Source of the DNA: Chionoecetes opilio
Taxonomy: Eukaryota; Arthropoda; Malacostraca; Decapoda; Majidae
Assembly (NCBI GenBank): GCA_016584305.1
Contig: JACEEZ010018929.1
Span: forward strand, 62,001 to 126,000
Length of the DNA: 64,000 bases
Direction of reading: 5' to 3'
The notes beneath the pieces were generated by a model that worked only from the letters and a program-made list of their open reading frames with translations, did not search any database and had not been told where the DNA came from. Position numbers and translations under genes: made by a program. Below are positions 1 to 10,324 of the stretch, piece after piece. Each line of letters opens with the position of its first letter. Positions within the stretch are counted from its first letter, which is position 1.

Positions 1-222
1 ACACATACCACCCAACACACACACATACCACCCAACACACACACCCACACATACCACCCAACACACACACACACACATACCACCCAACACACACACCCAC
101 ACATACCACCCAACACACACACACACCCATACCACCCACACATACCACCCAACACACACACACACACACATACACGGGTGGTATGTGTGGGTGTGTGTGT
201 GTGTTGGGTGGTATGTGGGACG
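1..222. repeat. CA-rich minisatellite with an inverted end
   Basis: Alternating (CA)n runs and the block ATACCACCCAACACACAC repeat from base 1 to about 174. From about 175 to 222 the complementary form (GGGTGGTATGTGTGGG) appears, so the array ends in an inverted copy that could form a hairpin. The array is cut by the window edge. Confidence 0.9.
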
Positions 223-480
223 ACTCAAAATACCACTCCGGTCGTCGGGTAGCACTGACCTTGCCCACGGACTGATAAACACTGAATTATCATAGCGCAT
301 GGCGCATTATGGCCGGAATAAACAAGTGGCGATAGGTGGCGCTCACGTCTACGGCGGCAAAATTAAAAGTTAAATATTTCGTTACTTTTTTTTTTTTAAT
401 ACTATTTACTTACCTGCCACAAATTCCGGTTATTGGGTTATTCCGGTTGTTGGGTATCCGGATAAAAGGTATTTGCCTGT
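223..480. other. Unassigned stretch
   Basis: No coding potential or recognised repeat. It contains a short T tract near 387-397 and lies next to the 3' end of the LINE that follows. Confidence 0.5.
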
Positions 481-2372
481 ATCCAGCTTGCCTTTGAAAT
501 CCTAAATACTTCTTGCATTAATCACTTTTGCATCAAGGTTATTCCAGGCTTCTATGCTTCTTTACGGGAAGCTGTATTTTTTTATGTCCCTCTTGCATGT
601 TGTCCTTTTCAATTTCTTCTCATGACATCTTGTACTTCTATCGTCCCACATAAACAGATCTTCTATCAATTTTTTCCAGACCCATTGATGCTCTATACAC
701 TGCTATAAAATCTCTCCTTTCTCTTCTTTTCTCAAGAGTTGGGAGTTTCAGTCTTGAAAGTCTTTCCTCATATGGTAAATCTCTCAGGCTTGGAGCCATT
801 TTTGTGGCTGCTCTTTGTATTCTCTCAATCTTCCTTATATCCTTCTTTTTATGTGGTGACCAAATCCCTGCCGCATATTCCAACCTTGGTCGAATCAAAG
901 ATGTTATCAATTTCTTAATCATCGGTATTTTTGAATGCCATTCTTATATTCCTCAGCAACTGATAGGTATCTCCTGTGATCTTGTTTATATGCTTCTCAG
1001 GTGACAAATTGTCCGTAATCCATACTTTCAGATCTTTTTTGACCTTTGTTTTGATTATCCATTCATTTCCCATCGAATGCTTTCCTCTCTGTCTCTTTTT
1101 GCTACTGTCCACTTCCATCACTTTACACTTTTTAGCATTAAACTCCATTTCCCATAGTTGACTCCATCTGAAAATATTATCTAAATCCTTTTGTAAATCC
1201 TCACAGTCCTCTTTACTTTCTACTTTTCTTAGTAATTTAGCATCATCAGCGAATAAACTCATATAACTGTTCACTCCCTCTGTCATATCATTTACATAGA
1301 CCAAGAACATCACTGGGGCCAATACTGATCCTTGAGGAACTCCACTTATCACACTGCACCATTCTGACTTCTGATCTTTTATTACTGTTCTCATCTCTCT
1401 GTTGCTCAAAAAGTCTTCCATCCACTTCAGTAAACCACCCTTCAATCCTCCTACGTGTTCTAGCTTCCAGAGCAGTCTCTTGTGAGGTACCTTGTCAAAT
1501 GCCTTCTTTAGGTCCAAGTATATGCAATCGACCCATCCCTCTCTTTCCTGTGTCACATCGATCACTCTCGAGTAAAAGCTTAATAAATTCGTTGCACATG
1601 ACATTCCTCCTCTAAATCCAAACTGGCCACCTGCGAGTGTGTTTGTCTCTTCCAAATATTTCAACCATCTGTCCTTCACAATTTTTTCACACATTTTTGC
1701 CACTACACTTGCTAATGATACTGGCATGTAATTTAGTGGTTCTTCTTTGTCTCCCCCTTTGTGAATTAGCACAATATTTGCTCTTTTCCAATCAAGCGGG
1801 ACTCTGCTCTCCTTGAGTGAACTCTCAATTACACTATGTAACTTTCCTGCTAGTTGGTTACTGCACTCTTTCATTATCCACTTCGACACTCCATCTGGAC
1901 CCGGGGCTTTTGTCACATCTTGACTTTCCATTAGCCTTTTTACTTCTATTACGTCTACTTTCATGTCTTCCATTATATTTTCTTTTGCTATTATATTTTT
2001 CGTTTTAAATTCACTTTCTCTTGTAAATACAGTCTGTAAGCACTTATTCATTACCTCAGCCTGTTGTAATGCATCTTCGTAAACTATGCCTTCTACCTTC
2101 AGCTTATCTATTCCTTCCTTGTTTTTTATTTTTCCATTTATATATCTATAGAAAAGTTTCGGTTCGTTCTTACATTTTTCTATTATATTCCTCTCATAGT
2201 TACTTTCTTCTTCTCTTCGGATTCTTACATATTCATTTGTAGTTGTTTTGTACTTCTCCCAAAGGTTGATACCTCCTTTTTTCCTCCAACTATTCCATGT
2301 TTTTTCTCTTTCTAGTCTTGCTAATTCACATTTTCTGTTAAACCTTCATTCTTTTTCTTTTTTCTTATAACT
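481..2372 (-). mobile_element. CR1-like non-LTR retrotransposon, 5'-truncated
   Basis: Minus-strand LINE with the linker before RT, a full RT domain and the C-terminal region, ending in a 3' UTR near 481. There is no endonuclease domain upstream, and the element stops at a long TG microsatellite near 2372. The same 3' UTR is found again at 2562-2640, and other fragments of the family lie at 54357-55262 and 61200-61430. The CR1/L2-type assignment is inferred from the GVPQGSVL and FADDAKLL boxes. Confidence 0.8.
638..2345 (-). pseudogene. LINE reverse transcriptase, frameshifted
   Basis: The reading frame is open from about 2345 down to 915 and continues in another frame from 922 to 638, so one frameshift near 915-922 breaks the protein. 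Numbering from the methionine at 2051, the linker has KAPGPDGV (about residues 48-55), RT box A has YLDLKKAFDKVPH with Asp about 180, then GVPQGS (about 237-242), and the catalytic FADDAKLL (about 267-274). The second frame gives the LIRPRLEYA and ERIQRAATK motifs found after the RT domain of CR1-like elements. RT would copy the element RNA at the nicked target. The frameshift and missing endonuclease make this copy inactive. Confidence 0.85.
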
Positions 2373-2374
2373 GC

Positions 2375-2493
<119 letters not shown>

Positions 2494-2561
2494 TTACCTA
2501 GATTACCTAGTTGTAACATACAGGAAAAGAGCTATGCTCGTACTGTCCCGTCTCCAAATCT

Positions 2562-2678
2562 ACTATTATCCAGCTTGCCTTTGAAGTCCTGAATACTTCT
2601 TGCATTAATCACTTTTGCATCAAGGTTGTTCCAGGCTTCTATGCTTCTGGAACAACCTTGATGCAAAAGTGATTAATG
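2562..2678 (-). repeat. LINE 3' UTR fragment with an inverted partial copy
   Basis: 2562-2648 repeats the 3' UTR seen at 481-560 (for example CTTGCATTAATCACTTTTGC). From about 2649 to 2678 the last 30 bases appear reversed and complemented (GGAACAACCTTGATGCAAAA), which makes a short foldback. Confidence 0.85.
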
Positions 2679-2760
2679 GTGTGGGTGGGTGGGTGGGTGG
2701 GTGGGTGGGTGGGTGTGTGTGTGGGGGGGGGGGGGGGGGGGCGTGCGTGCGCGCGTGCAC
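2679..2760. repeat. (GGGT)n, poly-G and GC-alternating tract
   Basis: (GGGT/GGTG)n, then a run of G at about 2723-2741, then GCGTGCGTGCGCGCGTGC. It is rich in G runs and possibly able to form quadruplex or Z-DNA. Confidence 0.9.
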
Positions 2761-3281
2761 GCTGCAAGACACCAGAAATTAATTATTCCTACCATGCTCA
2801 GAAAAGTGACGAGTAAGCAAGATATGAATAAAACAAAAATCTTGAGTAATATACAATGCCTGTGGATAATAATGATATATATGACATCAGGGTTGTTGAT
2901 TTTTTTTATTAAAAAAAAAAAAAAAAAAAAAATCCGATTTATTTGATTTAAATCAATTGTTTTGATTAAAAAAAATTGATGTTCTACATGAAATCTAACT
3001 ACTAAAGGATATTGTTTAGCATATTTATAACTAAAAAGAGATAGAATAAGTTAATTGAAAATGCATATAACATGAAATACAGATGAATTTACATATTTTC
3101 TATTTCTGTGATGGACGTTTTCACATCAATAGGCCTAGGTCTATAAGCGCGTTTTCACGACGTTTGTCAGACCAGTCTAGGCTGTATATAGTATATTTAC
3201 TATAGTATATAGTATATTTATACCCATTAGTATAGATATAACCACTTAGTATATTTATATCTATTATCGGTATAAATATAC
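2761..3281. other. AT-rich unassigned stretch
   Basis: A-tract at 2911-2931 and repeated TATAGTATATTTA-like strings at 3185-3280. No gene or element end recognised. Confidence 0.5.
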
Positions 3282-3898
3282 TTAGCCCCTTCACTGCGGA
3301 TATCAAATTATTAGGCCTACCCTCCTGTGCGGCAGGTTTAATTAAAATATAAAATAATTACTTATCATATTTGAAGTGCCTAAATGAATAGGATGCTCAT
3401 TCCATACCAGAAAATCTATGTTTCGTCTTGATGGAGGCTACCAGCTAAGTGAAGAGTTACGTCAGAGTGCAGCAACAGGGCCGTGACCGTGCTGCCAGAC
3501 GCACAATGAAACCACTTACTACTCAACATAATACAGCTTATTTTGTTACATAAATGCTTCATTTATGCATGCATTCATACTTCTGTTTTATATCCATCAC
3601 GAATATGTTGAATATCTTGACTATTTAGCCTCGCCATTGAATTAGAGGGCGCGGCAGCGTCAACACGTCGTACTATACCGCTTGACCTTATTAGTCACAC
3701 TAATTCACTCAAGCAGAAAAAGAGGTTCTATTGTATCGCAACACTTGACACTGTTGCCATACAAGCCTATCACAGCGAAGATTTACCCACAATATCATTG
3801 AGCGCAGAGTATAAATACAGAAACCCTATATTTACCAGCCGCAGTGAACCCTTAGATAGCTGAGACCGTATTTGTACCAGCCGCAGTGAAGGGGTTAA
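3282..3898. mobile_element. TTAA-flanked MITE (piggyBac-like)
   Basis: The ends are inverted repeats: CCCCTTCACTGCGG on the left (from 3286) and CCGCAGTGAAGGGG on the right (to 3894). The right flank is TTAA (3895-3898) and the left flank is TTAG (3282-3285), consistent with a mutated TTAA target duplication. No protein is encoded, so it is non-autonomous. Confidence 0.65.
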
Positions 3899-4010
3899 GA
3901 ACATAAGAACATAAGAAAATAAGGAAGCTACAAGAGGCCGTGAGACCTACACGTGGTAGTTCCTGTTACTTAATACTACTACTTCCACCTTTCATCCCGA
4001 CACTTCAAGT
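3898..4010. repeat. Dispersed repeat, AACATAAGAAAATAAGG family
   Basis: The string AAGAAAATAAGGAAGCTACA plus GAGGCCGTGAGACCTACACG recurs at 17049, 33949 and 59165, so this is an interspersed family, probably the 3' end of a retroelement. The family name is not known to me. Confidence 0.8.
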
Positions 4011-4149
4011 ATCCATCTGCCCTGTTGTCACGTTTCAACCAACTCTTTGTTATATTTAACATATGATCACAAATAGTCAGTATTAGAACATTCTGAGAGA
4101 TTGTAGATATGTATTTAGCAGCTAAAAGTATTGATCTATATATTCATAT

Positions 4150-5800
4150 CTGATGCCTGTTCCTAAGAGCTTCCCCCAATCGGCCGTGACAGAAGGGTCT
4201 CCATTTATTTCTGTCTTTGCATTCCCTCCTTACATGCTCTAATCCTCTCATTCGTCTCTTGCCCCTTCCTCTCACCTACTCTAGCACCCTGACCCCTATT
4301 TCACAGGGGGTCACCAGTCTATTACCCACCCATTGACTATTTCACAGGGGGTCACCATCTATTACCCACCCCATTGACTATTTCACAGGGGGTCACCATC
4401 TATTACCCACCTCATTGACTATTTCACAGGGGGTCACCATCTGTTACCCACCACCGCATTGACTATTTCACAGGGGGTCACCATCTATTACCCACACCGC
4501 ATTGACTATTTCACAGGGGTCACTATCTATTACCACCACCGCATTGACTATTTCACAGAGGGTCACCATCTATTACCCACCGCATTGACTATTTCACAGG
4601 GGGTCACCATCTATTACCCACCGCATTGACTATTTCACAGGGGTCACTATCTATTACCCACCCATTGACTATTTCACAGGGGTCACCATCTATTACCCAC
4701 ACGCATTGACTATTTCACAGGGGGTCACCATCTATTACCCACCCATTGACTATTTCACAGGGGGTCACCATCTATTACCCACCGCATTGACTATTTCACA
4801 GGGGGTCACATCTATTACCACACCGCATTGACTATTTCACAGGGGGTCACCATCTATTACCCACCCGCATTGACTATTTCACAGGGGTCACCATCTATTA
4901 CCCACCGCATTGACTATTTCACAGGGGGTCACCATCTATTACCCCACCGCATTGCACTATTTCACAGGGGGTCACCATCTATTACCCACCCCATTGACTA
5001 TTTCACAGGGGGTCACTATCTATTACCCACCCCATTGACTATTTCACAGGGGGTCACTATCTATTACCCACCGCATTGACTATTTCACAGGGGGTCACTA
5101 TCTATTACCCACCGCATTGACTATTTCACAGGGGGTCACCATCTATTACCCACCCATTGACTATTTCACAGGGGGTCACCATCTATTACCCACCCCATTG
5201 ACTATTTCACAGGGGGTCACCATCTATTACCCACCCCATTGACTATTTCACAGGGGGTCACTATCTTTTACCCCCCGCATTGACTATTTCACGGGGGGTC
5301 CCATCTATTACCCCCCAGACATTTCACGGAGGTCCCCATCATTACCCACCCCATTGACTATTTCACAGGGGGTCACCATTTTTACCCCCGCATTGACTTT
5401 TTCACGGGGGGTCACCCTTTTACCCCCCCTTTGACTTTTCACGGGGGGTCCCCCATCTTTTTCCCACCGCATCACTACACTCATAAAGACTGCATATCAT
5501 CAATCACTTTCTCCCATTCTTTCTGTAAGACCAAACCCCCGAATGCGGGGTTAAACCCTTCCACCCCTCCACATATAATACTTCACCCTTGGGGGCAAAC
5601 CAAAATTTTTTAAAACACTTTTATTATTTTTTATGATCCTTTATCTCACAGCCAGGCATTCTCAAATCACTCATTTCAAAAGGGTTGGGTCCTTGACCTT
5701 TGTCTTTCAATCTACGTAACCCTAGCTAAGGTAAACCAGGAATATCTAAACATTACCCGTTTCTTAAGCAAATGCACCAACATACATAACCCCGACATTG
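4150..5800 (-). mobile_element. LINE C-terminal/3' fragment hosting a satellite
   Basis: The flanks of the array (4150-4285 and 5455-5780) match in order the LINE fragment at 58230-58760 (for example CCTTGACCTTTGTCTTTCA and CTCGCCCC..TCTCACCTACT). The array therefore sits inside a copy of that LINE, in the coding region for its C-terminus. Sequence at 5590-5990 is degraded and ends in an A tract. Confidence 0.65.
4288..5455. repeat. Satellite array, about 41-bp unit, about 28 copies
   Basis: The unit runs GACTATTTCACAGGGGGTCA then CCATCTATTACCCACC(C/G)CATT. Units vary by 1-3 bp in length, mainly in the C run and in CACCG versus CCCC. The last copies (5270-5455) are more degraded. Confidence 0.95.
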
Positions 5801-5950
5801 TCATCAAAAGTTTAAACTTAACCCCCAAAGGCGGGGGCACATTTCTGTCTTTTTTTTTTCCTTTTTTAGAGTGTGATTTTAGAAAATTTTAAAGAAGGTT
5901 TAACATAATAACAGCACTATCGGCCCATTTTTTTATTTTTGGACAGGGGA

Positions 5951-5992
<42 letters not shown>

Positions 5993-6845
5993 TGTCCTTT
6001 TTGACCTTAAGAGTTGTTTTCATCAATTTTATTTATTTATCATTATTTTATTAGGCTGGGCCCAGGCTGCACTGATGCTCGCGAAAACACATCCAGACTG
6101 GTCCTGTCCCATTCGTGGTTCCTATTGGCTGGGGGATCGAGTGAGCATTCCTACCATCCTGCAAGCTTTACCCTCCCCCAAGACACACCAAATGATCAAA
6201 CGATTATTAATTTGACCTCCAGTAATAACCTCCTAGCTGGCATATGAAAGGTGAACCGTGGTCATCATTCTGTCTGTGATGAGAGTCGGCTACACAAATT
6301 GTTACCTGACTTTGCTATATCCTACTGTTTGGCCTAATTTTTCATAGTCATCCCTGCTACTTGACTTCCCAATGGGAAGTCAATAGTGGAGCGGCCAAGA
6401 GCCAAAAATTTAGCTTGACCCCTCCACACTTTAGAACAAGGCAAATTAGATATCGTTGGATTCGTTAGGATGTCTACTTTGTGAAAAACGATGTTTTACA
6501 GTCAGATTCTAATTCAAACATTGCCATTTAACCCATTTCACCCATACAAAATTGAGAATTTTTTAATATCTTAAAAAATGTTATTTTGGCACTTACAAAG
6601 ATTGAAAACTTGGTAACATCACATTAATTCCTTTCTGCCAAGTACACTCTCACAATATATGGGGTTGAAACCCACTTTAATGGTGTTTTGGACCCCCAAA
6701 TACCCCAAAATTAGGGGTTTTACCCATTTTTTGGCCATTTTTGACTCTTACTTTGTCTTCAGTTATACACAGAAACCCTTTCGCAAAACGTTACACTCAT
6801 TGTTACTTTATCACTTTCTAATTGTGTATGTTTTTTTCCTTGCAG
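5801..6845. other. Unassigned; A tract and 5' flank of a transposon
   Basis: Contains a 41-bp A tract at about 5950-5990 and a short palindrome TTGACTTCCCAATGGGAAGT at 6363. It ends in TTTTTTTCCTTGCAG at 6831-6845, a good 3' splice site for the gene that follows. No other gene recognised. Confidence 0.45.
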
Positions 6846-6857
6846 GTTGAAGAAAGT

Positions 6858-7464
6858 ATGGAACTACCAGAAGAACCCACTCAGAAGAGGAGAAGAACGA
6901 GTCTTTGCGAATGCTGCGTATTTTGCGAGACTTCATTATCCAAAACCAAAGCAGATAACCCAGTTGTCCAGAATCCTGGAGTCGAAGGATTGAAATCCAT
7001 TCTGAAAGCTGCTGAACTTCGTAAAGATGGTGTCTATGATCGGCTGTTTCCAGTGAAAAATGACATCCTAAAAGGAGATACTGCTATCAAATTCCACCAA
7101 AAGTGCAGAGCAAATTATACGAACAAGAGGAATATCCAGATAGCCCAAAGAAACACTGGTACATGTGCTGACCCTGACGATGGCGCAACAGGTAGTGGGC
7201 CTACGGTTGGACTGTCTCGTCTCTGGCGATATGACACGTTGCAATTTGACATTCGATCAGGCTGTTTCATATGTGGGAAATCACATAGCTGGAAGGAGAA
7301 ACTGTTGAACGTCTCAACTGGGACGGGGTCCACCACACGGCAAAGAGTGCTTGATGCAGCCATTCAGAGAAACCACTATGAGATTCAAATGCGAATGCTG
7401 TCAAACACTGACTTGTTTGCAATGGATGCAAAATATCATCGCTCTTGCTATTTGCATTACATCT
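6858..7464 (+). pseudogene. Academ-like protein, N-terminal Cys/His zinc modules
   Basis: Starts at ATG 6858 just after a strong 3' splice site (AG at 6844-6845). A basic patch QKRRRTS is followed by CECCVFC and, about 70 residues on, FHQKCRANY. A second module repeats the pattern: CFIC followed by YHRSCYLHY. Two CxxC...HxxC modules of this kind suggest zinc binding, probably for binding transposon DNA. The frame is intact until a LINE 3' end inserted at about 7465 cuts it. The function is inferred, and an alternative is a host-type zinc protein fused to a transposase. Confidence 0.6.
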
Positions 7465-7848
7465 CAATCAATCATCAATCATTGGGGCATATGCCGGGGG
7501 GCGCGTTGCCTCGCCCACCCTACGACGCTACTCCCGGGGGTCACCACGCGCGAGTTCCCATGCAGGCTCCTTTCCCATACCAAGCAGCTCACGACAACAA
7601 ACATCAACTTGCCCCAGCCACGAGCCTTGTGGGCGCCCCCTTGGCCTCCTCCACGCCGGATTGTCTCTTACAGATACAACCCGATGGGAAGGATCGGTTT
7701 CAGGGTAGCGTGCCACATGCCCATATAGCCGAAGTTGGCGCTGACGGACTATGCAGGTAATAGGCTTCGATTCAGTCTCACGGTGCAATCGCTGATTTGA
7801 CACGTAATCATCCCAGCGATACCCCAACATCGCATCTCGCTTACCAAT
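7465..7848 (-). mobile_element. LINE 3'-end insertion inside the transposon gene
   Basis: The minus strand codes for a typical LINE C-terminus (GYRWDDYVSNQRLH, LRLYGHVARYPETD, WRRPRGRPQGSWLGQVD) from 7845 to about 7490 and ends in a TGATTGATTG-type tail at 7465-7487. It is strongly 5'-truncated. The host transposon frame resumes at about 7849, which confirms a later insertion. Confidence 0.8.
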
Positions 7849-10324
7849 ATTAAAGCTGCTAGTGCTAGGGCTAAGGTTGATAAATCTGACAATGCGTGTG
7901 CCTTCAAAAGTTTGTGTAAGGAGATTGAAGAGACTGTCCTGTCCAAAACCATCTCTATCACAACCTTGTCTGTCCTGAATGAACGATTGGTCGCTATATC
8001 AGCAGAGGTCAACTCTAAAACCAACGAGTCTTGTACTACATGGAGATTGAAGGAGAAATTACAGAAGCATTTCGGAGACAGGATTTCAGTCATCGTCCAG
8101 CCTGGGAAGTCTGATCTTGTATGCTCAGGGATATCACAGTTGCCGAGGCCTTGAAACACGTTGTGAGGCTACAAGTGCATGTAAATGAAATTGGTGAATG
8201 TGAACTCGAATCCTCTGATGATGTCAATTCAGAAGAGGACGCTGTTGTCTTGCATAAGGCAGCTGGTATCATCAGGAAATGTATCGGTGATATTACATTT
8301 CAATCTGATCGTTTATGATTCTAGTGGGAATATGGAGACAAAAAAAGTGCAAGGACTTTGTTCCGAATCCTTTGTATGATTTCGTTGCATGGTGTACTTA
8401 AAAAAAAAAGACTTTGACAGCGCTACAAGCTATGAATCTGAGACTCACATGGGAAACATTGAAATGAGAGTTCTTGCAATATGTCACAACATGATTTCTC
8501 TAGTTTGTAAAATCCATACCCCAATAACATTTGGTTTAGGTGTCAAGCTGCACCACGACCATGGTTGTCGACAACTGATAGATGACCTGTCCTCTCTTGG
8601 ACACAGCATACCTTATGATGAAGTGCGTAGATTCCTCACTGCCATTGCTTAGGACCAGCTGTCAACCAAGTCTGACGTTCATATACCACGTGACATTTCT
8701 GTCTATGATCCTGAGAATGTTATTAAGACCACTGTTGATGCCGCAATTGACAATTTCGATCAAAATGAATAGACGGAAAGAACACTACACATTCAATGGC
8801 TGTGGTGTTGTATCAAAGGTCTCCTAGGCCAGAAGAAACACCTTGCATTCCAAGATCAAACCTAAAAATCCTAGATGCACAGAGCTGTGATGAGGAGGAA
8901 ATCAAACGCTACAACAAATCCCCTACTAAACCAGAACCATGTGTGAAATGGGAAGTCAAAGAACTGGATAAATCTGCTAGTGATGTGGTACCAAAAGACT
9001 TGATTTGGGAAATGGCCCGTGCAAGTCCCCCTGAAACCTCACGTATTCCGGCTTGGGGTGGATTCAATTCTCTAGTTAGCGAGAGAGAAATTCCACTGAC
9101 TCGAATATGGTATCTCCCATTCATTAATGCGCCACCCTCTGACTTCTCTACGATCTACACGACTTTGCTGAAATTGCAAATGCAGTGGGACAAGAACATG
9201 TTCTGGTCCCTGCTGACCTGGCAATATATAGCAAGGCTGAACAGATTCTCTGGACCAAGCCAGATCCCTTGGCTGGTCGAGTGACGATGAGGCTTGGTGG
9301 GATGCATCTCACTATGGCTTTCATAGCCAGTATAGGGAAGCTGTTTAGTGATGGTGGTCTCCACAACATGCTGACAGTACCTGAAGTGTATGCTCATGCA
9401 TCCGTGAGTTTGATGTTGCAAGGGAAGCAGTATGCCAGAGGTCTAAGAGGAATCAGACTGGTACACGAAGCACTGTTTCACTTGTTTCTATCAGCTGCCG
9501 AAACCTTTGCAATGAAAAACAAGTTGCCCTGGTTGGATGATGAGACCACGCACTTAATTGCAGATCTAGAGAATACCTTCAAAATGCAATCCCTGGAAGC
9601 CTGCACTGCTGTGTGTCAGGAGATTGAAATGCGCTTGTCATCCTCTCTTCTCAGTACAATGAAGAATTTCAAAGACACAGGAAGAGAACAATCAGCAACA
9701 TTCCGTTACTGGATTAGCTTTCTGGATGCTGGTGACACCCTCTTGAAGTTACTTCGGGCAGACCGTGAGGCTGATTTTGAAATGCACCTTACCGCCGTCC
9801 TTGAAGTCATACCGTACTTCTTCCTGGCAGGCCGCAGCAACTATGCACGATACACCCCAGTCTATGTTGCGGAAATGCGTCACTTGGAGGTGTCAGCTCC
9901 ACGAATGTTTCAGCACATGTCGGAAGGTGGTTTCATTGTGAAACGCTCAGAAAGGACCTTCAACTGCGTTCCTACGGATCAGGCTCTCGAACAGAGTATC
10001 AATCGCGAGGCTAAAAGCCAAGGTGGTGCCATCGGTTACACACTGAGGAAAGGAGCCTTAGTTCGCTGGCTGCTGACCCGCCACATAACTGGGGAATACG
10101 CAGAACGATTCAAAGAAATGTGTACACCTACCAAGTCCAAGAATACACATGAAGAACTTGGGACATGCTCGAGTGACTAAGGACCAGAATGATGTTAAAG
10201 TCATCAAGGAATACATCAAGGAACAATGCCAAGATCCATTTGACCTGGAAAGTGTGGCAACCTCCCTAGTTAATATAACTAGTGGTCAGGTGGCATCAGA
10301 AGAAGTTGAAGAGTCGATGAAGGG
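7849..10324 (+). pseudogene. Academ-like protein, central transposase-like region
   Basis: Coding similarity runs through several frames: 7849-8154, 8121-8330, 8327-8830 (stops at 8389 and 8650, TAG at 8770), 8796-9284, 9185-10180, and a further frame at 10160-10320. Recognisable strings include CHNMISLVCKIHTPITFGLG, SYDEVRRFLTAIA, GGMHLTMAFIASIG and MLQGKQYARGLRG, which I know as conserved in a large uncharacterised transposon-like family of aquatic invertebrates. The DDE residues could not be assigned with confidence. The gene is dead from frameshifts, including one near 9190-9280 and one near 10160. Confidence 0.6.
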
